DNA of 64,000 nt. Source: Promicromonospora sp049532985. GTDB taxonomy: Bacteria > Actinomycetota > Actinomycetes > Actinomycetales > Cellulomonadaceae. A program made the position numbers and the translations under genes. The stretch covers positions 1,488,001 to 1,552,000 of the forward strand of contig NZ_CP186693.1 in assembly GCF_049532985.1 (NCBI RefSeq), in the 5' to 3' direction. A model generated the notes under the pieces. The model ran no database searches and was not told the origin of the DNA. It worked only from the letters and a program-made list of their open reading frames with translations. Below are positions 8,976 to 17,160 of this stretch, one piece after another (positions within the stretch are counted from its first letter, which is position 1; each line of letters begins with the position of its first letter).

Positions 8976-9728
8976 CTAGAGGGTACCGCCCAGGTCGAGC
9001 ACGTCCTGGGACAGCCTTCGGGCCGTGGCCTCGCACTGCTCCTCACGCATCTCGATCAGGACAGCGGAGCGTGCGATGTTCCGGGCGGCCACCGCGGTGG
9101 ACCCGGAGCCGGCGAAGGCGTCCAGCACGGTCCCGCCGGGTGGGCAGGCGTAGCTGATCAGGAGCTCCAGGACGCTGATGGGTTTCTCGGTCGGGTTGAT
9201 CGTCCCGGTCCGGTTCTTCGGCGCGTACAGCACGGACTCGACCAGCCGGGTCCCGGTCTCGGTCCAGGTCGAGGGCCCGTACCCGGAGTGCGTGGTCGGC
9301 CCCGCGTGCCGGGTGGTCGCATGGCTCCGGCGGCCGCGCTGGTGCTGCTGGATTCGGGGTGCCTGGTGGTACAGGTCGCGCCACGGGCCGCGGTAGAAGT
9401 GCAGGACGTGCTCGTGCACCCTGCGGAACCGGTCGGTCGCGGGGCTGGTGGCCCGTCCTTTGTCCCACACGACGTCCTGGGACAGGCGCCACCCGGTGAA
9501 GTCGTCCCAGTGGTCCAGGAACATCCGCATGGACCCGAACGACCACATGCTGCTGGTGTGGTCGGCGACGAGCTGGGGCCATCCGGTGGGGTAGGTGTCC
9601 CAGTCCAGGCTGGTCTCACCGTAGGGCGGGTCGGTGACCACCAGGTCGAACGAGCCCAGCTGCGGCAGGACGTCGAACACGTTCCCGAGGTAGAGGGTCA
9701 CGCCCTGGTCAGAGAAGTACGGTTCCAT
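8976..9728 (-). CDS. DNA methyltransferase, N6-adenine/N4-cytosine type
   Basis: About 250 residues. DPPYGE near residue 33 is the catalytic motif IV and DAFAGSGST near residue 205 is the SAM-binding motif I; the order IV then I marks the beta class of amino-methyltransferases. The NPTEKP segment before motif I is also typical. It would methylate adenine or N4-cytosine in DNA. A GTG nine bases upstream (9737) is an alternative start. No restriction endonuclease is next to it, so it looks like an orphan methyltransferase carried by the element, perhaps protecting it from host restriction. Confidence 0.85.
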   Translation of the reverse strand: MEPYFSDQGVTLYLGNVFDVLPQLGSFDLVVTDPPYGETSLDWDTYPTGWPQLVADHTSSMWSFGSMRMFLDHWDDFTGWRLSQDVVWDKGRATSPATDRFRRVHEHVLHFYRGPWRDLYHQAPRIQQHQRGRRSHATTRHAGPTTHSGYGPSTWTETGTRLVESVLYAPKNRTGTINPTEKPISVLELLISYACPPGGTVLDAFAGSGSTAVAARNIARSAVLIEMREEQCEATARRLSQDVLDLGGTL

Positions 9729-10166
9729 CCCGCTCACCAGCCGGCCGTAACCAGAGCTGCGTTGCCTGGCGTCACGGCGGTAGGACGGGCTGACGAGGAC
9801 AGGGCGGGGAACAGATGCGATGCGGTCATGGGGGCCAGGTGTGCAGCGAGCACCGCGTGTCGCGGCATCGGACTGGCGGGTAGAACGCTGGCCCGGGCCG
9901 CTCGACGCAACGGCTGGACCCGAGCGCGGTCACCACTGTCGCCCTCCGGGCTGGACACCAGTGGCGAGGTGGGGTGGCGTGGGATCACACGACATCGTGT
10001 GATGGTGCCGCGGTGGCCAGGGCCGGTGCTGGTACGCGCCACGCCAGAATCCTCCGCGGGAGCTGCGGGATGCCGGCGCGTGCCGGACAGATGAGCCCCG
10101 CCCCCACGCAGGCCCGGACACCGGTCCGGGCGCCTGGACGACCCGTCTCGTCCGGACCCTAGGGCG
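9729..10166. other. Non-coding stretch with a 20-bp palindrome
   Basis: No convincing gene: several frames are open but are Arg/Pro-rich and lack ribosome sites. A minus-strand frame ending at 9734 overlaps the alternative GTG of the methyltransferase, which could be a leader peptide, but composition is poor. The palindrome at 9984-10003 is listed separately. Confidence 0.4.
9984..10003. promoter_or_regulatory. 20-bp palindrome (operator candidate)
   Basis: ATCACACGA-CA-TCGTGTGAT, two perfect 9-base arms with a 2-base centre. It is about 255 bases upstream of the methyltransferase gene, which reads away from it. The size and symmetry suit a dimeric repressor site. Confidence 0.4.
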
Positions 10167-10598
10167 TCAGCCCTGGGGATCGTCGGCCAGGACGGTGCGG
10201 AACAGGCGCGCCAAGATCGCCTCGGTGATGCGGGTGTTGACCGACCACGTGGCCAGCAGGTCAGAGATCGTGATCGAGGCCAGGTCGGCGGCCGTTTCCA
10301 GGCCGTGACGTCGCAGGATGTTGTGGTGGCGCGAGGGCCAGTCCAGGGTCACCAGATCGAACGTGGGCGGCAGCGTCGGAACCAGTCGGTCGACAGGGGT
10401 TGTGGACTCCTGCTCTATCGCGCGGCGCGCGATGGACACCGCCAGCCGGTCCAGGCCCGACAGTTCACGGGCAGCGAGATCGTCACGTTCGGCAGGGGAC
10501 AGATCGAGCCACGGGAACGTCGCGCACAGCTCAGCGGCACCAGGGCGGTCGCCGGGGTGCTGACCGGTGTGCGGGGCCGCGGTCGTGGCGGTGTGCAT
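10167..10598 (-). CDS. RNA polymerase alpha-CTD-like protein
   Basis: A 143-residue protein. ATG at 10598 follows CTGGAGG. Residues ~90-140 follow the pattern of the RNA polymerase alpha C-terminal domain: LDWPSRHHNILRRHGLETAA aligns with its L..S.R..N.L.R.GI.T segment, followed by DLASITISDLL and TRITEAILARL. This helix-hairpin-helix fold binds DNA and contacts activators. The N-terminus is helical and acidic. It could act as a DNA-binding accessory or a transcription modulator of the element; that is inference. A frameshifted second copy lies at 5118-5440. A large inverted repeat sits 70-110 bases upstream. Confidence 0.6.
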   Translation of the reverse strand: MHTATTAAPHTGQHPGDRPGAAELCATFPWLDLSPAERDDLAARELSGLDRLAVSIARRAIEQESTTPVDRLVPTLPPTFDLVTLDWPSRHHNILRRHGLETAADLASITISDLLATWSVNTRITEAILARLFRTVLADDPQG

Positions 10599-10668
10599 CG
10601 GTGGCCTCCAGTCCTGGGTGGGGGATTTGTCTACTTCACCAGACGCGTGCACGTGCCGTGACCATGTC

Positions 10669-10707
10669 CTGCTCATTTCACCCGCCCACGGTGGGTGAAA
10701 TGAGCAG
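10669..10707. promoter_or_regulatory. Perfect 15-bp inverted repeat in a divergent promoter region
   Basis: CTGCTCATTTCACCC (10669-10683), a 9-base spacer, then GGGTGAAATGAGCAG (10693-10707), an exact reverse complement. It lies between the alpha-CTD-like gene (leftward) and a small gene (rightward), so it is placed to regulate both. The AT-rich centre of each arm differs from the surroundings. No T run follows, so a terminator is less likely than an operator. Confidence 0.55.
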
Positions 10708-10843
10708 CAGCACCCGGCATGTCGATCGTGCGCGACGTCCCGGCAGAGCGCATCAGGATGATCGACGGCAAGAGACGCCAGTGCAGGGGCGTTCTCGGGT
10801 AGGTTCTGCGTGGTGGTGACCCTGGTGTGGAGGCGATGGGCCC

Positions 10844-11032
10844 ATGGAGCTGCGGTACACGGTGCCGATCGGCATGGTCGTGACACTGCCCGATGACCCG
10901 GACGACCGGGACTACGACTACGCGCACCAGGCGGTCCGGGGCGTGCTGAGCACCCTCACCTCCGATGACCCCACCGTGTGCATCGGCTACGCGCTCGACT
11001 TGCCCGACCCGGTGGAAGTCCCCGACACCTGA
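10844..11032 (+). CDS. Small acidic hypothetical protein (62 aa)
   Basis: Begins MELRYTVPIG and ends PVEVPDT; acidic with a DDPDDRDYDY segment. GTGGAGGCG precedes the ATG at slightly long spacing. It is transcribed divergently from the alpha-CTD-like gene across the inverted repeat. No family recognised. Confidence 0.5.
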   Translation: MELRYTVPIGMVVTLPDDPDDRDYDYAHQAVRGVLSTLTSDDPTVCIGYALDLPDPVEVPDT

Positions 11033-11472
11033 CCCGCTTCCGGCGCCGTCCGACGGCCGGCATCGGGGCTGCGGACGGCACCTGACGGTGACGTGCCCCG
11101 GTCACGAGCTGGAGCTGTCGGCCGGGGTCGACGGCACGAGCGGCGACGAGAAATCTTGGGGTGCTCGGGTCGTGGGCGGGGCCGGATGGACTGCTGCCCG
11201 GGGACGTCGTGCGTCCGTAGGATCTGCCGTGGTTCATCACGTCGCCGTGGCGTGGTGATCCGCAGTCAAAGAGAACGAACTGCAGATGCGTCAGCGCCTC
11301 AACACCCGCCGGAGATAGTGTGCGTACCTGGTCGACTTGGCGCGGGATGCTCGACATGCTGTTCCGGCCAGCCAGGCTGAACCTGCACCCACACCGGTTA
11401 TTCGTTCTCGGCGTCAGCTGGATGCCCTCGAGTCCGCTTCCGCCAGGTGGCTGCCTCTGGCACTCTTGTCGC
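11033..11472. other. Non-coding or decayed stretch
   Basis: 440 bases without a supported gene. A minus-strand frame around 11230-11350 reads PRQVDQVRTLSPAGVEALTH, which has normal protein composition, but no start or ribosome site goes with it; it may be the remains of a gene. Nothing else is evident. Confidence 0.3.
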
Positions 11473-11694
11473 ATGACCGATCTGAGCCGTCAGCGCGAGA
11501 TGGAACTGGTTCACCTTGTCCAGCAAGATCCACACCGGTGGGTGGATGTGATCCTGTCGGGGGACGACTCTGCTTTCGAGGGGTTTACCGCGGACGAGCG
11601 CAAGGTGATCGAGAACGTCCAACTGCGCCGGCTCAACGATCTGAACCGGCGCAGGGTGGAGGACGAGCTTCGGGAGTGGCGCGACCGCGACTAG
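11473..11694 (+). CDS. Small hypothetical protein (73 aa)
   Basis: Begins MTDLSRQREMELVHLVQQDP and is strongly charged and helical to its end (ELREWRDRD). The ATG at 11473 is the first sensible start; no strong Shine-Dalgarno. Its stop overlaps the stop of the secreted-protein gene on the other strand by 4 bases (tail to tail). No family recognised. Confidence 0.6.
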   Translation: MTDLSRQREMELVHLVQQDPHRWVDVILSGDDSAFEGFTADERKVIENVQLRRLNDLNRRRVEDELREWRDRD

Positions 11695-12566
11695 AGGTCC
11701 TGCCAGGCGAAGTTCCCGGCGAAATCTATCCAGTGGCGCTGGCTTGCGTACTCGAACACCCAATCCGCAAGAATGTCGGGACGAGGTGTCACCAGGCCTT
11801 CGTACACCATGTGATATGACTGACCTAGATAGCTTTCATGTTCCCAACTCTCCAGGAAGATCTGCCGGTAGCTTGATGGGAATTGCATTGGCGAGCAGGT
11901 CGTGAAGTCGTGGGCGACGGTGTCGGGGAACGGAAAGTTGCGTCGCCACATCCTGCAGTCGAATGGGCTGACCTGGAAGGTTCCATTGGTGGCCGTGATG
12001 TCACCAAAGAGGTTCATCTCAGGAAAGAACGTCTGTTCCAGCGATGTATGAATTGTCACGACCTGCAGCACGGTGCACGTCTCACTGCAAAACCCGAATT
12101 CGAAATCCTGGACGGCGTCGCGCGTCGTGAGAATCGTAGACGGTGCCAGAGCGGTGTTGCCGAATTCGGTGTCTGCATAACCAATTACGGCAGCGCGCTT
12201 GAGTGCCTCGGGTGATTCGTTGAGCGCGTCCAACTTTTCCTGAGCTGACGAGCGGCGTTCCGCGGAAAGGTTGTGCAGGTACGCATCGATACCCTTCCCG
12301 TCCAGGTGGTAAAGGCTGTAAGCGAGAGCGGCCGCCTCCATGTCGGACACTCCATCGCTCACAAAAAGCAGACAACCCTCAGCGCCATTCTGGCTGGGGC
12401 ATTCCTCCTTGAACCTCTCCCCGCTGGACTTAAACTCGCTCGCGCTCAGGCCGGAGTTGCGCCCAGGACCCTCCTTCCCATCGCCGGCGGCCGCCGGCGT
12501 GAACGATACGAGCGTCATGGTGATTGCTGCGGCGATGGCTAGTGCAAACTTTCCACGCATTTGCAT
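11691..12566 (-). CDS. Secreted protein of unknown function
   Basis: A 291-residue protein with a clear signal peptide: MQMRGKFALAIAAAITMTLV, with a likely cut after the AAA near residue 27. The mature part has about six cysteines (for example CPSQ, EGCLLF, FCSETC, FDCRMW), suggesting disulphides after export, and many aromatics. Two in-frame ATGs lie six bases apart; the first follows GGGGG. Base composition is visibly more AT-rich than in neighbouring genes, suggesting separate acquisition. No enzymatic motif is recognised. Confidence 0.65.
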   Translation of the reverse strand: MQMRGKFALAIAAAITMTLVSFTPAAAGDGKEGPGRNSGLSASEFKSSGERFKEECPSQNGAEGCLLFVSDGVSDMEAAALAYSLYHLDGKGIDAYLHNLSAERRSSAQEKLDALNESPEALKRAAVIGYADTEFGNTALAPSTILTTRDAVQDFEFGFCSETCTVLQVVTIHTSLEQTFFPEMNLFGDITATNGTFQVSPFDCRMWRRNFPFPDTVAHDFTTCSPMQFPSSYRQIFLESWEHESYLGQSYHMVYEGLVTPRPDILADWVFEYASQRHWIDFAGNFAWQDL

Positions 12567-13154
12567 GTTTAGCCCCCATCGGTGTCGGGTATGCCCGTAA
12601 TGTGACCTTCCGTTTCGACGGTACGTGCCCACGCCAGCCCGGCCAAGAGAAGTAGCGGGTGAAGAATCCCTGCACGTGCTCTAGCGACCCTTGGGGGAAA
12701 GTGTGCTTCTCGGGCCTCCTGATGCCCGCCGTTGCGTTCATCGCCGTGAACGCGCAGGATCCGTCGCACTCCCACGACAACACCTTGGCAGGGGTGCGCC
12801 GCGTGCCGTACGAGGCAGTTCCGAGCCGACATCGTCGCCTCCGACCGTACGAGACCGTGGCGGGCTACGTCGTCAGGTGCCAGGGCCGGGTCGACGACCT
12901 CAGCGACATCGTCCATGTTCATGGGTTCGACCTGGTCGTCGGGGCAGCCCAGGGGAGGCGCCTGGCCGGCTGGAGGTGGGCACGATCAGGCTGCGAGAGC
13001 GTTCTTCGCCGCCAGACGAGCTGACGCCTGCCGGTCAATCTGCCGCCATTTTCGATGCGTCCATCGACCGCCTCATGCGAGCGTCCATTTAGCTAGGCAC
13101 CGACGTGTGCGATGGGTTGCACACGTTCCGGGCAGCGAGGACCTGCTATCGCCA
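12567..13154. other. Non-coding or decayed stretch
   Basis: 588 bases upstream of the secreted-protein gene. It should contain that gene's leftward promoter. Several frames are open over 100 codons on both strands but none has a ribosome site with convincing composition, and they overlap one another. No repeat found. Confidence 0.35.
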
Positions 13155-13445
13155 GTGATTTACTCTCAGGACGCGCGCCTCTGCGCGGGCTGGGTCGGAT
13201 GCCACGACATGGGCGACAACCTCGCCGCCCGCGTCGCTGTCATAGAAGGGCAGCTCGACGTTGATCAGTACGAGCAGCTGATGAGCTACACGACGAGCGT
13301 GCCGTTGTTCGAGACGGGCCGGGCGGCGGCCGAGCACGGGCGACGTGCCGTCCAGGCTCCCGGGCCACGGGCCCGGCAGGTGATCCGCAGGCTGCGCCGC
13401 CGGCAGCGCGACCGGGCCGCCACGCCCGATCTGGACCAGACCTGA
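13155..13445 (+). CDS. Small hypothetical protein (up to 96 aa)
   Basis: The frame reads VIYSQDARLC at the GTG and continues DNLAARVAVIEGQLDVDQYEQLM, then a basic Arg-rich tail ending DLDQT. An internal ATG at 13209 gives a 78-residue alternative. The ribosome site is weak (AGGA far upstream). It ends just before the duplicated segment, so it may itself be part of the rearranged region. Confidence 0.45.
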   Translation: MIYSQDARLCAGWVGCHDMGDNLAARVAVIEGQLDVDQYEQLMSYTTSVPLFETGRAAAEHGRRAVQAPGPRARQVIRRLRRRQRDRAATPDLDQT

Positions 13446-13455
13446 AGCCTGACAG

Positions 13456-13960
13456 CACCCGTGAGCGGGACCGCTCGCCCAACCTGCCGAGCATCTCGCG
13501 ACGGTCACCCCCAGGCACCAGCCTCTGGCACGTTCGCGTGACACCTGAGCGCCGTGAGCGCGTGGCGCAGCGCCGGAACGGCCGCTCGACCCGGGGGACG
13601 GCGCGGTACTGGCTGCGCGTCCGCCGACGCCGGGGCGGCGGGACGTGATCAGCACACTCGCAGGCGGTAGCGGGAGGGGGATCGGATGGATGACGCAGCA
13701 GTAGATCGGCGAGACGTTCACGACGACCTCTCAGTGCCCAGAGGACACCGTCAGGACCATCCGGATCCTGCGGCAGAACCAAGCTGTCGCTGTGCGGTCG
13801 TTCGTCGCGGTGAACGTCGCGCACCAGGCCCGGCCCGACCTGGTCGGGCGGGGGTTGACCATCAGCGCAAAGACCCTCACCGGCGGCGCCTGGCGCCACC
13901 TGGAGACCACCACCGGTCCGACGGTCGCGGCGGGGTCGTCGTCCGCGGCGCGGCAGGTCG
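13456..13960 (+). repeat. Diverged direct repeat, copy 1 (partner 15098-15595)
   Basis: About 500 bases match 15098-15595 in the same orientation. Shared blocks include GAGCGGGACCGC, GCATCTCGCG, GGCGCGGTACT, CTGCGCGTCCGCCGACGCC and GATCAGCACACTCGCAGGCG. In this copy the gene start is ruined (CAGCAGTAG where copy 2 has CAGCAGTGG) and the reading frame is shifted, although TISAKTLTGGAW is still readable. The match ends at ~13960, just before IS110 sequence. Confidence 0.7.
13676..13960 (+). pseudogene. Broken copy of the 15328-15783 gene
   Basis: Fragments VNVAHQARPDLVGRG and TISAKTLTGGAWRHLETTTGP match the intact protein at 15328-15783. The start region carries an in-frame TAG and at least one shift, and the 3' third is missing, replaced by an IS110 transposase tail. 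Not expected to be functional. Confidence 0.65.
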
Positions 13961-13970
13961 CGGCGGGGAC

Positions 13971-14165
13971 TGCCAGCCGAACAAGGTCCTGCACACCGCG
14001 ACGATCACCCGCATGGCCCACGACCCGGACACCCGCGCCTACGTTCAGCGACGCGCCGCCGAAGGGCTCACCACCAGAGAGATCCGCCGCTTCCTCAAGC
14101 GCTACCTCGCCCGCCAGATCTACCGACTCCTCAACGCCACCGAACCAGCCCCCAGCCCGGCTTGA
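13971..14165 (+). pseudogene. IS110-family transposase, C-terminal fragment
   Basis: Sixty-five codons read NKVLHTATITRMAHDPDTRAY, then RRAAEGLTTREIRRFLKRYLARQ. This is the pattern at the end of IS110 transposases (N.ALH.I...R...D..T.AY..RR..EG....EI.RCLKRY.AR). The DEDD catalytic part and the rest of the element are absent. It begins right at the break of the repeat copy 1, so insertion or deletion involving this element probably caused the damage. Confidence 0.65.
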
Positions 14166-14398
14166 CGAACATAGAAGGATCTCTACCGATCTGAGCCCCC
14201 GGCCACCGTGACCGGCGTCACTGACCCTATCGATGATGGCCCGCATCGAAACCTGGTGTGATACAGCGCAGCACCGACTTTCGGTCGCTACCGAAGTTTG
14301 TGGTAGGTGCGAGCGGCCGGAGCATAGGTTCGGTGTGTTCCGCGCAACGCCAGGCACCGTGCCCGGTGAACTCGGCGCGGAGCAGGAAGAGAACCCAG

Positions 14399-14920
14399 AT
14401 GACACTCCAGAAGCGCTGGCTCGCCACGCTGTCGAGTGCGCTGATGTCGCTTCTCTGCGTCGTCGGCGGTACCCAGGCAGCGCAGGCGTACGACGACCGA
14501 CACCTCACCGTCCCAGTCGGCAACCGCGTCACCGACGTGACGAGCGACGCGAGTAGCGGCGAGATGGCGCCCGCGGCCTGGACGCCGAACGTGACCCCGC
14601 TCTACACCGAATGGGAGGAAGCGCATCGCAACCTGACGACCGAAGCGCGGAATTACTTCCTGAACAACTGCCCGAACGAAAATGTGTGTATCGCGGTTGG
14701 TCAGGGCGACGGCCGCCACACAGTCTTTAAGCTCTGGTACTGCAACGAGCGCACGCTGTCCAACTTCATCAATGCCGGTGCCGTCGCCAACCACCAGCTT
14801 TGGCCCAAGGTGGGAACCGTCCGGTTTACCGGCCCAGGCGTGCCTGCTCTCACGTTCGCTCCCCGCCTGGCCCCCTATTCATTCGACCCCTTGCCGTACA
14901 ACCGGGTCGAACCCTGCTGA
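14399..14920 (+). CDS. Small secreted protein of unknown function
   Basis: A 173-residue protein with signal peptide MTLQKRWLATLSSALMSLLC and a likely cut after AQA near residue 30. The mature part has Cys pairs (NNCPNENVCIAV, LWYCNE and a C-terminal Cys), suggesting disulphides. The CP..VC.AVGQGDGR...F....C segment resembles small exported actinobacterial proteins sometimes grouped with family I36 inhibitors; I could not confirm that. AGGAAGAG precedes the ATG. Confidence 0.6.
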   Translation: MTLQKRWLATLSSALMSLLCVVGGTQAAQAYDDRHLTVPVGNRVTDVTSDASSGEMAPAAWTPNVTPLYTEWEEAHRNLTTEARNYFLNNCPNENVCIAVGQGDGRHTVFKLWYCNERTLSNFINAGAVANHQLWPKVGTVRFTGPGVPALTFAPRLAPYSFDPLPYNRVEPC

Positions 14921-14987
14921 GACCTGTCCGCCAGCACATAAATTCGGGTGCCGAGGGATACTGCGCAGCGGTCTCGCACCAGCCGTC

Positions 14988-15022
14988 ATGAGGCGTCCCG
15001 ACCGCGAGCCGGGGCGCCTCAT
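14988..15022 (+). terminator. Hairpin after the secreted-protein gene
   Basis: ATGAGGCGTCCCG and CGGGGCGCCTCAT pair over 13 positions with a single T/G wobble and a 9-base loop. It lies 68 bases past the stop of the 14399-14920 gene. No T run follows, which is common for actinobacterial terminators. Confidence 0.5.
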
Positions 15023-15097
15023 CGCCTTGGACGCGTTCAACACGCCAGGGGTTGCGCACTGACAGAACACGGCGAGTAGCCGAGGCTCGGCACACGT

Positions 15098-15595
15098 CAC
15101 CGCTCCGGAGCGGGACCGCGGGCCCAACCCGCCAAGCATCTCGCGCCGGTCGCCCACGGGCACCGGCTCTGGTGCGCTCGGGTCACACCTGAGCGCAGTC
15201 GGGGCATGGCGCGGTGCGGAACCGGGTCTCGACCTGAGGCCGGCGCGGTACTGTCTGCGCGTCCGCCGACGCCCGTTCGGCGGAACAGGATCAGCACACT
15301 CGCAGGCGATCGTGGGAGAGGCATCGGATGGCGCAGCAGTGGATCGGTGAGACGTTCATGACGACCTCGAAGCACCCCGAGGAGGCCGGCCGGACGATCC
15401 AGATCCGGGCGAAGAAGCCCACGGGGTCGTTGTCGTTCACCGTGGTGAACGTCGCGCACCCAGCCCGACCTGACCTGGTCGGGCGGGAGTCGACCATCAG
15501 CGCCAAGACCCTCACCGGCAGTGCCTGGCGCCGCCTTGAGCCCACCACCGGCCCGGCCGCTCGGGCGGCCGCGCCGTCCGCGGCGCGGCAGGTCG
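15098..15595 (+). repeat. Diverged direct repeat, copy 2 (partner 13456-13960)
   Basis: Intact partner of copy 1. It covers ~230 bases upstream of the 15328 gene plus about its first 90 codons, so the promoter was duplicated with the gene. Conservation of the upstream blocks suggests the upstream segment has a function, such as a promoter. Confidence 0.7.
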
Positions 15596-15783
15596 TGGAG
15601 GAGACGTTGGCCAGGATCCAGGACCGGCACGACCAGGAGAACCTCGAAGCGCACACCGACTGCGACACCCTGGTGCTCCTGGGCGGCATCCGTGCGGCCC
15701 TGGCGGCCTGCGACAACGCCCCGGGTGGTCTCGACCCCGCGGCGGTCCAGGTCGCCATCGCCGCGGGCATGCGCGCCCGCTGA
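15328..15783 (+). CDS. Hypothetical protein, intact member of a duplicated pair
   Basis: A 151-residue protein. ATG at 15328 follows GGGAGAGG. The N-terminal 85 residues are beta-rich (TIQIRAKKPTGSLSFTVVNV) and correspond to the broken copy at 13676-13960; the C-terminal part is helical and acidic (ETLARIQDRHDQENLE). No signal peptide or membrane segment. Family unknown. Confidence 0.6.
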   Translation: MAQQWIGETFMTTSKHPEEAGRTIQIRAKKPTGSLSFTVVNVAHPARPDLVGRESTISAKTLTGSAWRRLEPTTGPAARAAAPSAARQVVEETLARIQDRHDQENLEAHTDCDTLVLLGGIRAALAACDNAPGGLDPAAVQVAIAAGMRAR

Positions 15784-15885
15784 CCCAGGGTCGCCCGGAC
15801 TCGGGTCAGGGGCGAGCCGTTCGCCGTGCGCACGACTCGAGCCGTCGAGCGCCACCCCGATCGTGCACGCGTTGGGGTGGTGGGG

Positions 15886-17160
15886 TCAGGCGCGGACGGT
15901 GGTCAGCTCGGCCCAGTGGGTGGTGGCCCTGCGGGTGAGCATGGGTCGTTTCATCTGCCAGGCGGGGCCGGGGCGCAGGCCGGCGTATCCGAGGCCGAGC
16001 ATGTCCTTGCCGACGTGCTTGTGGACCTGGTCGATGAGGGTTGCGATGCCGGCGTCCTCGTGCCGGGAGGCGAAGATCTCCAACGGCCGCTGCTGCCCGG
16101 CGGTGGTCAGGTCGGTGAGCAGGAGTCCGGCGCGGGCGTACCGCGCGCCGTGCATGATCTGCGGCAGGAGGCGGTGCGCGGCGCGGGTCAGCTCGACGGG
16201 GTCCGCGGTCGGGAACGGGAGCCGCACGGTGATCGTGGGGTGGTGCCTGTCCTGGGCGTGGTGGCTGGTGCCGGCGAAGACAGTGATCTTGTGGGCGACC
16301 TGGTGGTGCTTGACCAGGCGGGAGGCGGCCTGCTGGGCGTAGATGCTCAGCGCCTGTCGCATCACCGCCACCGTGGTCACCTTCTGCGCGAAGGAGCGGG
16401 AGACGATGATCTGCTGCTTGCGGCCGGTGCGGTCTTCCTCGGGGCCGATGCACGCCACCCCGCGCAGCTCCAGCGCGGTGCGCATGACCACGACAGTGAA
16501 CTGGCGGCGCAGGCGGGCGGGGTTGGCGGTGGCCAGGTCCCACACCGACATGATCCCGTACCCACCGAGGCGTTGCTGGAGGCGGGAGGCGATGCCCCAG
16601 ACTTCCGAGGTCGGCAGCGCGCGCATCAGCCGCTCCCGCCACTGCGGGTCGGTCGCGGGCCACACGCAGACCCCGCCGAAGGTGGGGATCTTCTTCGCGG
16701 CCCGGTTGGCGAGCTTGGCCAGAGTGCGCGTGGGGGCGATGCCAACGCAGACCGGTACCCCCAGGAGCCTGCGCAGCGCATCGGTGATGTCGTGCCCGAG
16801 CTGCGCCATGGCCTGCGGGTCCGCGGAGGTGCGCCGGTCTACGGTCAGGAAGGCCTCGTCGATCGAGTAGACGTCCAGGTCGCTCGTGAAGCGCTCCAGG
16901 ACGTCCATCACCCTCCTGCTCATGTCGCCGTAGAGCTCGTAGTTGCTCGACACGGCCACGACGCCGAGCCGGGCAGCGTCCGGTCGCAGTTCGAACCACG
17001 GCTTGCCGAGGTCCAGGCCGAGGCGCTTGGCCTCTTTGCTCGCGGCCACGACCATGCCGTCGTTGTTGGACAGCACGACCAGGGGCACCGTCTCCAGGGC
17101 GGGGTTGAAGACGCGCTCGAAGCTGGCGTAGGCGGAATTGACGTCGACGTGCGCGATCAC
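15886..17160 (-). CDS. umuC: DNA polymerase V catalytic subunit, UmuC-like (Y family)
   Basis: A 424-residue Y-family polymerase. HVDVNSAYASFE at the N-terminus and SIDEAFL near residue 100 hold the metal-binding acidic residues; SNNDGMVVAAS is typical of UmuC, and the HhH region (LPTSEVWGIASR) and a little-finger region follow. Length matches UmuC. It copies damaged DNA when activated with UmuD'. The GTG start overlaps the TGA of umuD (GTGA), so the two are translationally coupled. Regulation is probably through the LexA-like box upstream of umuD. Plasmid- and ICE-borne umuDC pairs are common. Confidence 0.92.
   Translation of the reverse strand: MIAHVDVNSAYASFERVFNPALETVPLVVLSNNDGMVVAASKEAKRLGLDLGKPWFELRPDAARLGVVAVSSNYELYGDMSRRVMDVLERFTSDLDVYSIDEAFLTVDRRTSADPQAMAQLGHDITDALRRLLGVPVCVGIAPTRTLAKLANRAAKKIPTFGGVCVWPATDPQWRERLMRALPTSEVWGIASRLQQRLGGYGIMSVWDLATANPARLRRQFTVVVMRTALELRGVACIGPEEDRTGRKQQIIVSRSFAQKVTTVAVMRQALSIYAQQAASRLVKHHQVAHKITVFAGTSHHAQDRHHPTITVRLPFPTADPVELTRAAHRLLPQIMHGARYARAGLLLTDLTTAGQQRPLEIFASRHEDAGIATLIDQVHKHVGKDMLGLGYAGLRPGPAWQMKRPMLTRRATTHWAELTTVRA

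Noticed and set aside
9734..10042. 102-codon frame upstream of the DNA methyltransferase as a leader gene
   Set aside because: Composition is Ser/Pro/Arg-rich and no ribosome site is present.
12569..13024. Overlapping open frames on both strands upstream of the secreted-protein gene
   Set aside because: They overlap one another, lack ribosome sites and have poor composition; treated as non-coding.
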